Below, piece by piece: positions 22,358 through 23,376 of a stretch of DNA of 23,376 nt (positions are counted from its first letter, which is position 1; every line of letters starts with the position of its first letter). The position numbers were made by a program, and so were the translations under genes. This DNA is from a virus, in the IMG/VR virus record IMGVR_UViG_3300034198_012880, positions 1 to 23,376 of that record; one strand, written 5' to 3'. The notes under the pieces are model-generated. The model made no database searches. It was not told where the DNA came from and saw only the letters and a list, made by a program, of their open reading frames with translations.

Positions 22358-22700
22358 AAAGTGTAATAGATAATAATATTAATGATAAATTATAATTGTC
22401 ATAGCCAAGCAAGTAAATCACTGGACGGCTTATTTTATCAATGTATGACTGTGGGTCTTTTGGGATGTAATTATATGGCAAACCCCTAAAAATATTAAGC
22501 ATTGTGTTAAAAATAGGGATTCTGATGATTAACAGCGCAAAAAATGTCATAATTGATAAGTCAAAGATTGTGGTAATTATACAAATTAAGGTATATAATA
22601 TTGCGTTAAGCTTATGATTGATTGGTTGATTTTCGCTAATCAATAGGCTGTCATGATAAGCAAGTATAATATTTATAATGATGAAAATGATTAGAATCAT
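22347..22700 (-). CDS. Multi-pass membrane protein of the early region
   Basis: A 117-residue protein with hydrophobic segments at about residues 2-15 (LIIFIIINIILAY), 33-49, 51-66 and 105-116, separated by short polar loops containing NIFRGLPYNYIPKD. The arrangement predicts three or four membrane passes. I do not recognise a function; membrane proteins with an RG-L-x-Y segment like this occur in replication-side operons of Bacteroidota phages. It overlaps its neighbours by 4 bases upstream (ATGA) and 11 bases downstream. Roles such as anchoring replication or altering host physiology are speculation. Confidence 0.6.
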   Translation of the reverse strand: MILIIFIIINIILAYHDSLLISENQPINHKLNAILYTLICIITTIFDLSIMTFFALLIIRIPIFNTMLNIFRGLPYNYIPKDPQSYIDKISRPVIYLLGYDNYNLSLILLSITLYEI

Positions 22701-22921
22701 TGCTCAGTTATTTGAGAGTAGTAATCCTCACCGGATGTGGCGACATACTGAAAATTTGCGTAATCTTTATGCCCTGTTTCATAGGCATTTATGATTTGTT
22801 TGCGTTCATCCTCTTTTTTATTGCGGATGAAATTTTTTAGCAGGACAAATTTAGCCTGCCAGGAGATGTCATTGCTTTCGATTTTGTCAATGATGGATTC
22901 AAGCTGTTGGAGTGTTGTCAT
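22697..22921 (-). CDS. Small acidic helical protein, unknown function
   Basis: A 74-residue protein: an N-terminal helix (TLQQLESIIDKIES), a second charged helix (KKEDERKQIINAYETGH, about 35-51), and a C-terminal SGEDYYSQ motif. Proteins with a helix ending in AY-x-x-G and a late YY motif are frequent in Bacteroidota phage early operons, with no known function. It overlaps the helicase gene stop by 4 bases (ATGA) and the membrane protein gene by 4 bases, so it belongs to the same operon. Confidence 0.6.
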   Translation of the reverse strand: MTTLQQLESIIDKIESNDISWQAKFVLLKNFIRNKKEDERKQIINAYETGHKDYANFQYVATSGEDYYSQITEQ

Positions 22922-23376
22922 TTTGTGTGTTGTTTAAAGTATGAAAGTGTGTAATTTTTCTTATTGCTGACCTGCTGATATATGTCATGCTCGATGCCTC
23001 CATTCATGAACAACCAGTGTACTTTTGCAGGATCTGTCCTGTCCTTTGTCTGCAGCCTTGCTCTTACTTGAAAATATGTGACGGCAGAAAAGTCAATGTT
23101 ATAACATATTAGCATATCTGCCGCCGATAAGTTAACGCCTTCACGACCTGATACAAATTGCGAGACAAATATCACTGATGCATCGGTAGAGTTAAATTCC
23201 TCCGGCTTGTCTGTGATCCTGCATCCGTTCAGTTGCGCTGTGATTTGTATTTGTATGCGCTCGGCTCTGAATTTGTGAAAAATAGCCATCTTTTTGCCTT
23301 TGAATTTGTCAAAGATATAATTTGCCTTTGTCTCATCCAGTAGGGCGCCGTCGGTATCGTCGGGTGAGTTATCATA
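22918..23376 (-). CDS. Superfamily 2 helicase, C-terminal part only
   Basis: The frame is open from the right window edge to the stop at 22918 (152 residues visible). The ATG at 23289 is internal, since 29 open codons precede it (ETKANYIFDKFKGKK region). Visible helicase C motifs: a motif V-like block FVSGREGVNLSAADMLICYN (at about 77-96 of the visible part) and a motif VI-like QVRARLQTKDR shortly after, the arginines that contact ATP. The form resembles SNF2/DEAD-type phage helicases, which help replication, recombination or repair. The N-terminal RecA lobe with Walker motifs lies outside the window. It is the first visible gene of the early operon. Confidence 0.85.
   Translation of the reverse strand, partial: YDNSPDDTDGALLDETKANYIFDKFKGKKMAIFHKFRAERIQIQITAQLNGCRITDKPEEFNSTDASVIFVSQFVSGREGVNLSAADMLICYNIDFSAVTYFQVRARLQTKDRTDPAKVHWLFMNGGIEHDIYQQVSNKKNYTLSYFKQHTK

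Noticed and set aside
22107-22373. Plus-strand hydrophobic open frame
   Set aside because: Its Phe/Leu-rich look comes from reading the lysine-rich HNH gene on the opposite strand.

Overview
The window is a piece of a tailed bacteriophage genome (or prophage) from a host in the phylum Bacteroidota. Every gene I can support lies on the minus strand, so transcription runs from high to low coordinates. Reasons for the host call: AT-rich DNA, few recognisable Shine-Dalgarno sites, a secreted-type leader ending in FGQ on the fibre gene, and tail-hub, tape-measure, terminase and primase-helicase sequences of the kind I know from Bacteroidota phages. The virion looks like a siphovirus with an HK97-type head and a short non-contractile tail. 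I see no integrase, repressor, tRNA, insertion sequence or CRISPR array, so lifestyle cannot be decided here.

Early/replication region (about 23376 to 18188, read leftwards): the C-terminal end of a superfamily 2 helicase, two small genes (one a membrane protein), an HNH endonuclease, a small conserved protein, a VRR-NUC nuclease, a large primase-polymerase/SF3 helicase, a cluster of 9-bp repeats around an 88% AT segment (candidate replication origin or operator), a 125-residue protein with an HTH-like tail, and a 48-residue membrane protein followed by an intrinsic terminator.

Late region (18152 to the left edge): terS, terL, portal, three small genes (two encode membrane proteins), MuF-like head protein, prohead protease and major capsid protein. 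A strong intrinsic terminator follows directly. Then come the connector genes (gp6-like adaptor, head closure with an extra C-terminal domain, HK97 gp10-like, tail terminator-like), two tandem paralogous major tail proteins, a small structural protein, the tail-assembly chaperone pair joined by a predicted -1 frameshift on nine A residues, tape measure, tail hub, a third tail-tube-like protein, a repeat-containing fibre with a signal peptide, two small membrane proteins (holin candidates), and a metallophosphoesterase cut by the left edge. Most neighbours overlap or abut by a few bases (ATGA or TAATG junctions), which implies long operons with translational coupling.

The points most worth checking are the repeat/AT-rich region at 18765-19071, the frameshift at 7708-7716, the terminator wedged between capsid and connector genes, the tail-tube gene duplications, and the membrane-protein cluster inside the head module. 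There is no gene-free stretch longer than 300 bases; the longest gap (18743-18924) holds the repeat cluster. No endolysin was recognised.
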